From the NCBI GenBank assembly GCA_934454405.1, contig CAKSFN010000017.1, forward strand, positions 1 through 43,600: a stretch of 43,600 nt of DNA, written 5' to 3'. The first letter of the stretch is position 1. Every line of letters begins with the position of its first letter. The notes under the pieces are model-generated. The model was not told where the DNA came from, did not search any database, and was given only the letters and a program-made list of their open reading frames with translations. A program made the translations under genes and the position numbers. Below, piece by piece: positions 14,585 through 23,404 of the stretch. Origin of the DNA: an uncultured Eubacteriales bacterium. GTDB taxonomy: Bacteria; Bacillota; Clostridia; Oscillospirales; UBA644.

Positions 14585-16225
14585 TCAGTTCTTATTCTTT
14601 TTGCGAACGATTACAAGGGCAACCACTGCCAGAAGCATAAGAGCGATACCGCAAACGGTGAATATAACGGTACCCGTGCCGCCGGTGGTGGGAAGGATCG
14701 GGGTCGAGCTGTTTTTAAGAACAACGTCCAGCTGGTTATTCTTCGCGTCCGATACGCCTACGCTCTTGATTAGAAGACGGTCAGCGCTGTCATTTTCGAG
14801 GAATGCGCTGGTGGACAGCAATTTGCCCGTGAGAGCGTTGTTTGCACCTCTTTCACCTTTGAGGTCAACGGTGAAGGAGGAAGCAGGGCTGTAATAGCCG
14901 GCGGGGATCGTGGTTTCTTTTACGTAGTAGTAACCGACGTCAAGACCTTTAATAAGGAAGTCCGCGGGAACGGATTCAACCTTTTCAACAAGGTCGTCCG
15001 CGAGCTCGGCTGCGGTTGCGGGACGGTAATAATCGCCGACTTTTACGAATTTAACGATATCCGTGAAAGCTGCGTTGCGGGAGATGGTGAACTCCGCGCC
15101 GGGAAGAGCGTTTTCGCCGGTCTCATCAACTTTTTCAAGTTTGAAAGAGTAGGTGTAAACGTCGGTGGAGGAAGGCTCGGTCGTCTTTTTCTGGTCGGGG
15201 GTCGCGGAGTTTGCGTATTCAAGAACAACGCTGTTGTTTGCGGTGTCCGTTGCAACTACCGCGTCGGAGGTAACCTTTGCATCGTAAACAACGTATGCGG
15301 TGGTGGCAGTCGGATTGCCCGCTTTGATCTTTGCGTACGAAAGAGTTACATCAAGAGTCTGCGTGCCTGCGGCATAAGCGGAAACGTTGTGAGTAACAAC
15401 GGCGTCCGCGATAAGGTCTGCCGCGTCAAACTCGTTGCCGTTGCCGATTTTGCCGTAAACTTTAAGAGAACCGGCAACAAATTCAAGATTTGTAAGGGTA
15501 TCTTTGAGCGTGAGGTCAAGGTTCGCGACATTCTTGTAGCTGGGAATGTCAAGCTTGACATAGAATCTCACGGTCTGTCCGGTTTCGGCGCCGGTCGAGG
15601 AGAGCCATGTGCCCGGAGCGTCTTCAACTTTTTTATCAACGGTCGGAGCGTTTTCGGATTTGAGCGTTACCGAATAGGGAGCCGTAAGAGCCACGTTGTT
15701 GCCGCCGGCAAAAACTTTAACTTCGTTGTTTTTTGCCTGAACGAAAACGGTGGTGGGCTTGTAAAGGTTGCTGTTTGCTTCGGTGGTCTGCGCAAGAAGC
15801 AGGTAATAGCCCGGCTCAAGCAGCATCGAAACGGAGGTTTCGCCGGTCGCCACGGTCTGCGAGTTGTAGGCGGCGGGGAGCTGACACTGCGCGTCGGGAG
15901 CGGAGCAGTAAGTAAGATACTCATCGAAATACTGCGCCGTGAGGTCGGAAGAAAGACCCGCGAAGAACGTGTCTACATTGGGCTGTCCCGCCATCTTTGT
16001 GCGAAGGAATGTTTCAAAGTCCGCGTCAAAAACATAACTGTTGTAGTCAGCGGCATAGGAAACCAGCTTGTACGCGTTGACGGTGTCGCCCGCCTCAACG
16101 TTTTTGAACTCAACGGTCTGGTTGGTGATTGTGCGTGCGGGGCCTGCGAAGGAGATGATCGCCATAGAGCAAAGCATTGCAACTACGAGAGCGACCGCTC
16201 CGATTCTGGAAATGATCTTTTTCAT
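14585..16225 (-). CDS. Backbone pilin, LPTTG-anchored isopeptide-forming
   Basis: Major pilus subunit, 546 residues from the ATG at 16225 (AAAGGA 7-9 bases upstream; a TTG six bases earlier is less likely). Signal peptide about 1-28, then an N-terminal domain. The segment APTVDKKVEDAPGTW begins a fimbrial isopeptide domain and holds candidate pilin-motif lysines for sortase linkage. A SpaA/CnaB-type domain starts at about residue 355 (YSFKLEKVDETGENALPGAEF) and includes an E-box-like YYVKETTIPAGY. The cell-wall sorting signal is LPTTG at about residue 511, a hydrophobic helix and a RKKNKN tail. It is the likely substrate of the two downstream sortases. The large upstream adhesin would be an ancillary or tip subunit. 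Confidence 0.93.
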   Translation of the reverse strand: MKKIISRIGAVALVVAMLCSMAIISFAGPARTITNQTVEFKNVEAGDTVNAYKLVSYAADYNSYVFDADFETFLRTKMAGQPNVDTFFAGLSSDLTAQYFDEYLTYCSAPDAQCQLPAAYNSQTVATGETSVSMLLEPGYYLLLAQTTEANSNLYKPTTVFVQAKNNEVKVFAGGNNVALTAPYSVTLKSENAPTVDKKVEDAPGTWLSSTGAETGQTVRFYVKLDIPSYKNVANLDLTLKDTLTNLEFVAGSLKVYGKIGNGNEFDAADLIADAVVTHNVSAYAAGTQTLDVTLSYAKIKAGNPTATTAYVVYDAKVTSDAVVATDTANNSVVLEYANSATPDQKKTTEPSSTDVYTYSFKLEKVDETGENALPGAEFTISRNAAFTDIVKFVKVGDYYRPATAAELADDLVEKVESVPADFLIKGLDVGYYYVKETTIPAGYYSPASSFTVDLKGERGANNALTGKLLSTSAFLENDSADRLLIKSVGVSDAKNNQLDVVLKNSSTPILPTTGGTGTVIFTVCGIALMLLAVVALVIVRKKNKN

Positions 16226-16294
16226 AACCAACTGTCCTTTCTTTTTTTCGCATAAAGCGAAATTCTTTGTTTTTTTTGTTTTTGCGTATATATG

Positions 16295-16331
16295 AAAACG
16301 CCGTGCGCGCCGAAGGACGCTTCCGCGTTTT
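16295..16331 (-). promoter_or_regulatory. Hairpin between adhesin and backbone pilin genes
   Basis: AAAACGC (16295-16301) pairs with GCGTTTT (16325-16331) around a G+C-rich inner stem. There is no T-tract after it on the minus strand. It could be a processing or partial-termination site that sets adhesin to pilin ratios. Confidence 0.5.
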
Positions 16332-16341
16332 TATATTCGGG

Positions 16342-19300
16342 CTACTTCTTTTTTCTCTTTGAAATCACGGCGTAAATAACGACAGCCGCCGTGGCAAAAA
16401 GCATAAGTCCCGCGCCCGCGAGAACAAAGCCGTAAACGCCGCTGCCTCCGACGGTGGGCAGGTCGTAGATAACATCGTTGACAACGGTCAGCGTATAAGC
16501 GCCGTTTCCGTCGTCGGAAAGAGACCAGCCCTGCGTATTCGCGGACGTGACGGTCACCTTGCCCGCAAGAATGTTCAAAACCGCGAAATCGGGGCGCTCC
16601 TTATATCCCTCGGGAGCTTTTGTTTCAACGATGCGATACTCGCCGTCCGGCATATTGGAAAGATGGTATGTGCCGTCCTCTCCCGTTGAAAAAGTGCCGT
16701 AAAGCTGTTCGTTTTTGAGTATCCTGAACTCGGCGCCGGCAAGAAGATCTCCGACGGAATTAACCTTTTTGACGGTAAGCGACATCAGCGCGCGGTTTTC
16801 GATCTTTCTGACGGGCGTTCCGTCGCCGCCGACACGTGTTATCGTGCATATACCTCCGCGAATGAGCGCGGAATAAACGGAAGTGTCCGCGATATAGCCG
16901 TCGGGAACCCTCGTTTCTTTTATATAATACGTTCCGAAAGTGCGCGGGGAGAAAATAACAAATCCGCTGCCCTCCGCCGAAACGACTTTTTCGAGAACGA
17001 CGGTGCAGCCCTCGTCTGCATACAGCGTAAACTCCGCGCCCGCGAGAGGCGTTCCGAAACTGTCCGTTTTTGTGAAAGCTATCTCGCCCGAAGACGGTTT
17101 GTTGTGTATTCTCAAAAGACAATGGTCCGCAAAATGGAGCTTGCCGCTCGAATCCGCCCAGACCGCCGCGGGACCGTATTCGGAAAGAGTTCCCTCGCGG
17201 TAAAGCGCCGGGTCGGAACTGACCAGATAGTCGATATATCCGTCCTCGTCAACGGACGGGTCGTAGGCGTTTTCGCCGATAAACGTTTCGCGCAATGTGT
17301 ACACGGCAACTTCGCCGTCGATATATAAGGGCAGATTTTTCCACTCGTAAGCCCAGCCGTTTTCGTTGCTCAAAGTCTGCGCGTATATATCGCCCGTCAT
17401 TCTCGCGCCGTTGCGGTAAAGTTCGATTTTAACGGGGAGTCGCTGTTCCTCGGGGGTATTGCCCCAATCCTTTTCGGCGCGGACGAGAGTAAGCAGCTTG
17501 GAACGGTTTCTTACGGTCAGCACCGCGGTGCCTATCCCGTCAACCCAGCCGCCCTCGGGCTCAACTTCTCCGCCGATAACGGTGGTCGCTATTCTCACAA
17601 CGCCGTTATCCGTTACCTCGACGAGCAGTTTTTTTGCGCAGTCATAGCCGGTGGGAGCGGTTTCTTCGAGATAATAGCTTCCGACAGGAAGTTTTATGTA
17701 AAACGAGCCGGAATTGTCGGTTCTCACGGTGTCGTCCGCGATATATTCGGTATATCCGTCCGCAGGCGCGTTCGTGTCTGCGGAATACTGGCTCTTGTCC
17801 GTTTTTTTGTAAAGCTCCATCGGAGTGCCGTCAACGCGGCTTATTTTGAAAGCGACGTCTTTCATACCGTGATTCGTAACGGAGTCTATCTTCGTCACGC
17901 TCAGAAGCCCCGCCTGAACATATATGTTGCGGAAAGCGACCGTTTGAACGGCGATATCCGGCACGTCGTTCGGATACGCCTGCGCCGAGCATTTTACGAC
18001 GGACGTCGTGTTATACGTGACCCAGCCGTTGGTTCCGTACTCCGCGGAATTTGTTATCATATAGCTGTTGGAATTGTTCCACTTAATGCCGTCCGTGAGC
18101 AGATAGTTTTCTTCACGGAACAGGTATTCCCTGCCCTGACGCGCGTCAAGAGACCACAGATATGTCTGTGTCGCTTCGTCGTAGGACTTATACCCCGTCG
18201 TTCCCGCAACGGTCTCCTGCCCGAGAGGTTCGAGACAGAGGGTATAGTCTACCGCCGTTGTGTTCCCCTCTTTATGAGTGACGGTTATTTTATAGCCGCC
18301 GTTTTTAATAAGGGCTACCGCTTCGTCGTCGCCGCCGAACGTTTTTTTCACGGTCACGCGCGCGCTTTTGGCGACAAGCACGCCGTCAATATGCCAGCCG
18401 TCGGAGTTTTCGTATTTGAGAACGTACCAGCGGACGGAAAAGTTTTCCGAGGTCAGCTCGTCGCCCGTGTACGTTTTTCCGTCAACGGTTATCGTTATGC
18501 CGCCCGCGCGAAGCGCCGCGAGAACGTTTTCGTCGGACGGGAACGACTCAACAGTAATTCCCTGGATCGGCGTGTTTATGAGCTTTCGGAGTTGTCCGTC
18601 AACCTCATAAGCGGTGTCGGACGCGGTGGGAGGAGCGATTATCTGAAGGTTTGTACCGCTGCTGCCCGCGATCTCGTCCGTTCCGTAAACGCGTGTTGCG
18701 TATACGGATTTTGAGAAGTTGTATGTGGGGTTGGACTGAAAGCCGTTGCTCATATTGTCCATAATTTCGCAGTTGATGTTTACGAAAAAATTGCAGGTGT
18801 TCACCCTGCCCTTTATGTCCGTTGCATTCCAGACCGCGTTGAGGCGGAGTTCGCCGTCCACGGCGTATTCGTCCATCTGCGCCTGCGTCAAAACGTCGCC
18901 GGGGGAAAGCAGTACGTCGGTTTTTCCCTCAACCGACCAGCCTACAAAAGTATAAAGAAATCTTTCGCTTACGGTGCCGAAAGATACGACGGCGAGATCC
19001 GAATCGGGAGAAACGACGGTGTGCGAATCAACCCCTCCCGTATAAACGGAAAGGGTGTCCTTGCCGCGGATGCTGCCGTCCGTTATTATCGACTGCTGAT
19101 CCGGAGAGAAACGGCCGAGCGTTACGAGATTATCCGCAAGAGTGGCGGCGTTATACCGTATAAGGTGCGCGGTCGGGTCGTATTCGCCTGTCGATACGGT
19201 TATGGGGCAGGACATTTTTTGAACCGAAAGAGTCGCGGTTCCGTCGCCGTTATCCGCAAAAACGAAATCGACCTCGCTTCCGTCAGCGGATGAAAAGACT

Positions 19301-19980
19301 TTCCAGTTCACACCCGGCGCGGTTTTGACAGTTACGCTCACCGCGTCTCCGTTGAAAACGGGCAGAACGGAAGGAACGTCAGCCTCGTTGGGATAAACGA
19401 GCCCCTCGGGGTCGAACACCTTGCAGGTATAAAAAGAGTTCGCCTGCAGCACCGCCGTATTGTTTTTAGGCGTATTCGTTGTGAAATATGTCGCGTTGCC
19501 CGGAACGTTGGCGGGCATATAGTAAACATATATGGTGGTTCGCGAACTCAGCGGTATGCAGTATTCGCCGTTGATAACGGCAGGCGCGGCGTCAGCCCAT
19601 ATACGGTTGGGGTCGTGGGAATCCGTATGCGGAAAAATTCTCTCGCCGTTAAAATCCGCGGCAAAGAAGCCGTAGGCGGCGTAGACCTCTTCGATCTCCG
19701 AGATCGACGCGTAATAACGAGCCGAACCGGTACCGTTCCAGTTTGTGGTTTTTCCCGCGACCGTCGTTTTGGTCTGCACCAATTTCCAGTCGTTATTCTC
19801 CGCAACGTAGTATCGAACGGATACTCCCGTTTCCACTGCGGTAAGCGAAAAATCAAAATTGCCCGAGAGGACGAAGCCGACGGACAAAATTAAAACAAGC
19901 AAAAGCGAAAGAGCTTTTTTATATTTATTATATCTAAATATATCGTGAAACAGCTCTCCGACCTTTTTTTTCTTCTTCAC
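16342..19980 (-). CDS. Large pilus adhesin / ancillary pilin, LPTVG-anchored
   Basis: A 1212-residue surface protein, first gene of the pilus operon. The start is GTG at 19980, 10 bases after AAAGGAGG. A Lys-rich N-terminus and long signal peptide (hydrophobic 22-45) lead to a large beta-rich region, with an InlB-repeat-like FVGWSVEG segment near residue 350. CnaB/SpaA-type stalk domains follow at about 691-800, 830-960, 964-1064 and 1065-1150, with E-box-like YYLEETAPTGY, YYIKETRVPDGY and YRIVETKAPEGY that would form self-generated isopeptide bonds. The sorting signal is LPTVG at 1174-1178, a TM helix and a SKRKKK tail. Size and first-in-operon position fit a tip adhesin; the ligand is unknown. 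Confidence 0.9.
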   Translation of the reverse strand: MKKKKKVGELFHDIFRYNKYKKALSLLLVLILSVGFVLSGNFDFSLTAVETGVSVRYYVAENNDWKLVQTKTTVAGKTTNWNGTGSARYYASISEIEEVYAAYGFFAADFNGERIFPHTDSHDPNRIWADAAPAVINGEYCIPLSSRTTIYVYYMPANVPGNATYFTTNTPKNNTAVLQANSFYTCKVFDPEGLVYPNEADVPSVLPVFNGDAVSVTVKTAPGVNWKVFSSADGSEVDFVFADNGDGTATLSVQKMSCPITVSTGEYDPTAHLIRYNAATLADNLVTLGRFSPDQQSIITDGSIRGKDTLSVYTGGVDSHTVVSPDSDLAVVSFGTVSERFLYTFVGWSVEGKTDVLLSPGDVLTQAQMDEYAVDGELRLNAVWNATDIKGRVNTCNFFVNINCEIMDNMSNGFQSNPTYNFSKSVYATRVYGTDEIAGSSGTNLQIIAPPTASDTAYEVDGQLRKLINTPIQGITVESFPSDENVLAALRAGGITITVDGKTYTGDELTSENFSVRWYVLKYENSDGWHIDGVLVAKSARVTVKKTFGGDDEAVALIKNGGYKITVTHKEGNTTAVDYTLCLEPLGQETVAGTTGYKSYDEATQTYLWSLDARQGREYLFREENYLLTDGIKWNNSNSYMITNSAEYGTNGWVTYNTTSVVKCSAQAYPNDVPDIAVQTVAFRNIYVQAGLLSVTKIDSVTNHGMKDVAFKISRVDGTPMELYKKTDKSQYSADTNAPADGYTEYIADDTVRTDNSGSFYIKLPVGSYYLEETAPTGYDCAKKLLVEVTDNGVVRIATTVIGGEVEPEGGWVDGIGTAVLTVRNRSKLLTLVRAEKDWGNTPEEQRLPVKIELYRNGARMTGDIYAQTLSNENGWAYEWKNLPLYIDGEVAVYTLRETFIGENAYDPSVDEDGYIDYLVSSDPALYREGTLSEYGPAAVWADSSGKLHFADHCLLRIHNKPSSGEIAFTKTDSFGTPLAGAEFTLYADEGCTVVLEKVVSAEGSGFVIFSPRTFGTYYIKETRVPDGYIADTSVYSALIRGGICTITRVGGDGTPVRKIENRALMSLTVKKVNSVGDLLAGAEFRILKNEQLYGTFSTGEDGTYHLSNMPDGEYRIVETKAPEGYKERPDFAVLNILAGKVTVTSANTQGWSLSDDGNGAYTLTVVNDVIYDLPTVGGSGVYGFVLAGAGLMLFATAAVVIYAVISKRKKK

Positions 19981-20012
19981 TTCGGCTTCCTCCTTTCCTT
20001 TTTCTCCGTCCC

Positions 20013-20036
20013 GAAAAAACTCTTCGGTTCGAGAGT
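20013..20036 (-). terminator. Candidate attenuator in the pilus leader
   Basis: Minus strand ACTCT (20032-20036) and AGAGT (20019-20023) form a 5-bp stem followed by six T's, about 35 bases before the adhesin start. Short, so weak by itself. Confidence 0.35.
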
Positions 20037-20047
20037 ATTACAAAACA

Positions 20048-20087
20048 CTTTCCGACAAAATCCGCCGTTACGGGACAAATCGGAAAG
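20048..20087 (-). promoter_or_regulatory. Stem-loop in the pilus operon leader
   Basis: CTTTCCGA and TCGGAAAG form a perfect 8-bp stem enclosing a smaller CCGTAACGG hairpin. It does not match the c-di-GMP riboswitch cores I know. Confidence 0.45.
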
Positions 20088-20123
20088 ATGCGTTTTTAAT
20101 TATTTTCTCGATGTATTGTAGCA

Positions 20124-20152
20124 ATTTTAATTGAAATATGTTTTATTGTCAA
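20124..20152 (-). promoter_or_regulatory. Promoter of the pilus operon
   Basis: Minus strand perfect TTGACA (20147-20152), 17-base spacer, TAAAAT (20124-20129). The leader is about 135 bases long. A run of nine C's lies about 77 bases upstream at 20229-20237. Confidence 0.8.
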
Positions 20153-20228
20153 TACAGTTTCCTTTTTTTACTATTTTAATTTCTAAACATTCCAAAAACA
20201 TATTTTTTCCGTGATACTTTTTCTTATA

Positions 20229-20237
20229 CCCCCCCCC
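20229..20237. repeat. Homopolymeric C9 tract
   Basis: Nine consecutive C's between the divergent pilus and M3 peptidase promoters, in otherwise AT-rich sequence. Such tracts can change length by slipped-strand replication. Confidence 0.9.
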
Positions 20238-20313
20238 GTTCACATTTACGCCATAAATAATGAAACTCCCCTTGTATTATAAGGAAAGTTATCGGCAAAA
20301 TATTTAGGCTTAA

Positions 20314-20342
20314 TTGACTTGTAACGCGGTTTATGATATAAT
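20314..20342 (+). promoter_or_regulatory. Promoter of the M3 peptidase gene
   Basis: TTGACT (20314-20319), 17-base spacer, perfect TATAAT (20337-20342). A small hairpin (AAATGTC/GACATTT) lies in the leader. Confidence 0.75.
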
Positions 20343-20424
20343 ATTGCCAAAATACGGTGAAACACCGCTTTTGAGCAAAATGTCTCAAGGCGGACATTTG
20401 CAGAAACAGGGAGGAACGCCCATA

Positions 20425-22131
20425 ATGAAGAATTTTACATTCGGAACGCTTGAATACGTCAGACCCGACGTTGACGCTTTCGAAGAAAAACTGAAAGGTT
20501 TTACGGAAAGAATCAAAAATGCAAAGAGCTATGCCGAGGTAAAAGCCGTCATACTTGAAAACGACAAGGTGATGTCGTCGCTTTATACGATGCTGACGGT
20601 TGCGAGCATCCGCAACACGCTTAACACCACGGACGAGTTTTATGAAAAGGAAGTTGCTTTTACGGACGAAAGGCTGCCCGCCGCCGCGCCTACGGAAATA
20701 GCGTTTACGAAGGCCATACTCGACTGTCCGTTCACAAAGGAACTTGAAGAAGACCTCGGCAAAGAATATCTTGTTGCGGCAAAAAGAAGCCTTGACAGAT
20801 TCAACGACAAACTTGTTCCGTTTATGCAGGAAGAGAACAAACTGACGACCGAATACCAAAAACTTATGGCTACGGCGCAGATTGAATTTGACGGCAAAAC
20901 GCTGAATCTTTACGGTATTCAGAAGTATTTTGAAAACCCCGACAGAGAAGTTCGCCGCGCGGCGTTCAAAAAATACTCCGAGTTTTACGAAAGCAACGAG
21001 GAGCGGCTCGAAAACATCTTTTCAAAGCTCGTTGATCTGAGAACGCGTATGGGCAAGGCTCTCGGTTACGACACCTTTACCCCGCTCGGCTATCTGCAAC
21101 AGGGCAGAAGCGACTACGGGCAACGGGAAGTTGCGGCGTTCCGCGAGCAGGTCAGAAAAGAGATAGTGCCGCTCTGCGAAAAACTCTATGAAGCACAGGC
21201 AAAGCGTATCGGCGTTGACCGCGTTATGGCTTACGACGAAAAGTTCGTGTTTCCGGACGGAAACGCGGAACCTGTCGGCGACGAGGCGTTCATGGTCGCG
21301 GAAGCGCAGAAGATGTATCACGATATAAGCCCCGAAACGGGTGAATTCATCGACTTTATGATAGAGCATGAGCTGATGGATCTTGAAAACAAGCCGAACA
21401 AGGCGAACACGGGATATATGACTTCCCTGCCCGATTACAAGGCGCCGTTTGTTTTCAGCTGCTTCAACCACACCATATTTGATATGGAAGTGCTTTCGCA
21501 CGAGCTCGGTCACGCGTTCGCGGGCTACCGCGCAATGAGACATCAGCCCATCATCGACTATGCGGGCGTAAGCACGGATATTGCGGAGATACACTCGATG
21601 TCCATGGAGCAGTTCTGCTATCCTTACGCCGAAAGATTTTTCGGCGATAAAGCGGACAAATACCGTTTCCAGCATTTGCAGGAGGCAATAACGTTCGTTC
21701 CGTTCGGCGTCGCCGTGGACGAATTTCAGCATATTATTTACGAAAACCCGAACCTGACGCCGAAAGAGCGTACATACGAATGGCACAAGCTCGAAGAAAA
21801 ATATATGCCGTGGCGCAGATATACGGACGACCCGTTTATGGAGCGCGGCGGATACTGGTATCATAAGATACACATTTTCCTTTACCCGTTCTATTATATA
21901 AACTACACGCTGACGACGATGGGCGCGATGGAATTCAAAAAGCGTTACGCGGAAGATAAGGAAAAGGCTTTTGCAGATTATCTTGCGCTTTGCGACGCGG
22001 GCGGAAGCAAGAGTTATCTTGAACTGCTCAAAGTTGCGCATCTGCGCGTACCGTTTGAGGAAGGCAGCGTTAAAGAGGCGATATCCTACGCAAAGGACAT
22101 ACTGCTTGACTCGATAGAAAAAATGAAATAA
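20425..22131 (+). CDS. M3 family oligoendopeptidase
   Basis: A cytoplasmic zinc metallopeptidase of 568 residues that would cut short peptides. The start at 20425 is set by GGGAGGAA; the open frame begins further upstream at 20314, over the promoter. The zinc motif HELGH is at 359-363 (LSHELGHAFAGY), with the third ligand expected in the EIHSMSMEQF segment about 25 residues later. C-terminal helical segments such as YPFYYINYTL are typical of M3 enzymes related to PepF (M3_not_pepF type). No signal peptide. It is a single-gene unit: own promoter upstream and a hairpin of the repeat element downstream. Confidence 0.95.
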   Translation: MKNFTFGTLEYVRPDVDAFEEKLKGFTERIKNAKSYAEVKAVILENDKVMSSLYTMLTVASIRNTLNTTDEFYEKEVAFTDERLPAAAPTEIAFTKAILDCPFTKELEEDLGKEYLVAAKRSLDRFNDKLVPFMQEENKLTTEYQKLMATAQIEFDGKTLNLYGIQKYFENPDREVRRAAFKKYSEFYESNEERLENIFSKLVDLRTRMGKALGYDTFTPLGYLQQGRSDYGQREVAAFREQVRKEIVPLCEKLYEAQAKRIGVDRVMAYDEKFVFPDGNAEPVGDEAFMVAEAQKMYHDISPETGEFIDFMIEHELMDLENKPNKANTGYMTSLPDYKAPFVFSCFNHTIFDMEVLSHELGHAFAGYRAMRHQPIIDYAGVSTDIAEIHSMSMEQFCYPYAERFFGDKADKYRFQHLQEAITFVPFGVAVDEFQHIIYENPNLTPKERTYEWHKLEEKYMPWRRYTDDPFMERGGYWYHKIHIFLYPFYYINYTLTTMGAMEFKKRYAEDKEKAFADYLALCDAGGSKSYLELLKVAHLRVPFEEGSVKEAISYAKDILLDSIEKMK

Positions 22132-22135
22132 AGGC

Positions 22136-22400
22136 AAGGGGCTGTAAAAAAAACGCAAGTTTTTTTTACAGCCCCTTTGGGGATAGGAAAAAATGTTCAG
22201 AATGGGTGAATCGAATCCGAAGGCGTACATAGGTACGTCGAGAGGTGAGATTCGCCCGTAGCAAAAAAGGCGTATTAAAACCTTATTTTATGAAAAAATA
22301 TAAAAATCGCTGTTTTGAGTCGTTTTGTTTATCTTTTAGATTATTGCTTTTTTATATTTTTCAGCCTTTTTTGCGGTCTGGGCTTTTTTTACATCCCCTT
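22136..22400 (+). repeat. Interspersed repeat element with terminal inverted repeats
   Basis: About 265 bases. The left end AAGGGGCTGTAAAAAAA and the right end (reverse complement AAGGGGATGTAAAAAAA) are 17-base inverted repeats with one mismatch. The left end folds into a perfect 16-bp hairpin (22138-22153 with 22160-22175), which probably terminates the M3 peptidase transcript. A second internal palindromic zone joins GGGTGAATC and GATTCGCCC around CGTAC/GTACG. No transposase. A partial copy is at 11801-11972 and the left part recurs at 43445-43521. Confidence 0.8.
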
Positions 22401-22409
22401 CTTGTATCG

Positions 22410-23225
22410 TCAAAGCTTTTCAAGAGAATATTCGGTCACGTCGCCGACTTTTTCAAAGCCCGTTTTGATATAAGCGCGGTTCGACGAGGGGTTCTCCGCG
22501 TCGGCGTAAAGCATGGGTTCCACACCTTTTTCAAGCAAATCTTCGCACATACGGGACACCAGCATTCCCGCATATCCGTTGCCGCGGCTTTCACGCTCCG
22601 TCACAACGGTGTTTACGCGCGCCGTTTTTTCATCTTCATACGCAATGACCGCCATGGCGCGGATCTTGCCGCCGTCTTTCCAAAGAAAGACACGTTTCGA
22701 GCCGACAACGGATTCGGCAAAGCGGAGCGCGCCCTCGACGGGCACGGTGGAATGTTCGCCGTCCTCAACAAGTTGGGCAAGCAAGTCGGCAACGGTCTGT
22801 TTATCCTCTGCCGCGGGGTTCGTCATCTCCCCTTTTGCGGCGGGAACAATGGGATCACGGCAGACATAGGCGGTCATCGCCATACGCTTTTCGGCGAAAA
22901 TTCCGTGTTTGTTTTTCAGAATTTCAAGCGTTTTTTTCGCTCTGTTCGGGTCCGCGTTGAACTGAACGTCGGCGCATTTCGACAGTCTGTCGGCGATTAT
23001 ATCCGCAGCATTTTCGGCTGCGGCGTCGCTTATATCGGAGCCGAACCATGCCCATATAGGCGTGGTCTCACAGGTCTGTATTATTATAAATTCTTTGCCG
23101 TCGGAAAAAGCAAACGGCGCAAAGCCCGAAAGAATCAGGCGAAAAAGGTTCATCGCACGCTGCTCGTTTTCGTCAAGCAGTTTTTCAACAAGCATTTTTG
23201 CCTCGTCGGCGTCGGTTCTGAACAT
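22410..23225 (-). CDS. GNAT family N-acetyltransferase
   Basis: A 271-residue cytoplasmic protein. The ATG at 23225 follows AGAGGTG at good spacing; a GTG nine bases earlier is less likely. The C-terminal half (about 125-271) is a GNAT fold with the acetyl-CoA loop in ERESRGNGYAGMLVSRM and the beta-bulge region NTVVTERES. The end LYADAENPSSNRAYIKTGFEKVG is the usual motif B segment. The N-terminal half (1-120) is a separate domain seen in other clostridial GNATs, of unknown role. The acceptor substrate cannot be predicted. It has its own promoter and is convergent with the M3 gene across the repeat element. Confidence 0.9.
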   Translation of the reverse strand: MFRTDADEAKMLVEKLLDENEQRAMNLFRLILSGFAPFAFSDGKEFIIIQTCETTPIWAWFGSDISDAAAENAADIIADRLSKCADVQFNADPNRAKKTLEILKNKHGIFAEKRMAMTAYVCRDPIVPAAKGEMTNPAAEDKQTVADLLAQLVEDGEHSTVPVEGALRFAESVVGSKRVFLWKDGGKIRAMAVIAYEDEKTARVNTVVTERESRGNGYAGMLVSRMCEDLLEKGVEPMLYADAENPSSNRAYIKTGFEKVGDVTEYSLEKL

Positions 23226-23255
23226 ATACCACACCTCTTAAAATTCGTTTTTGTT

Positions 23256-23284
23256 ATTATACGCCCGTAAAAACCGTTTGTCAA
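23256..23284 (-). promoter_or_regulatory. Promoter of the GNAT gene
   Basis: Minus strand perfect TTGACA (23279-23284), 17-base spacer, perfect TATAAT (23256-23261). Confidence 0.8.
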
Positions 23285-23327
23285 GAGAAAAAACGACGGA
23301 AAACGCGGAAATATCCGCTTCGGGCGC

Positions 23328-23366
23328 AAAAATATACCCTCCGACCGAAATCGGAAGATATATTTT
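23328..23366 (-). terminator. Terminator of the glm operon
   Basis: Downstream of glmS: a long stem joining AAAATATATCTTCCGA and TCGGAGGGTATATTTT (with G:U pairs) around a 6-base loop, ending in T's on the minus strand. Confidence 0.75.
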
Positions 23367-23404
23367 CAATTAAAATTTATTTTACAGAAGGGACATCAAA
23401 CTTA

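Noticed and set aside
20013..20120. Possible c-di-GMP riboswitch before the pilus operon
   Set aside because: The conserved core sequences of known c-di-GMP classes are not present, although the leader is structured.
21022..22230. A 402-codon minus-strand ORF opposite the M3 peptidase
   Set aside because: It is the shadow of a well supported zinc peptidase gene; only its first residues lie in the repeat.
22245..23270. A 341-codon plus-strand ORF
   Set aside because: It starts in the repeat and then runs antisense through the GNAT gene, which has a promoter, ribosome site and clear domain motifs.
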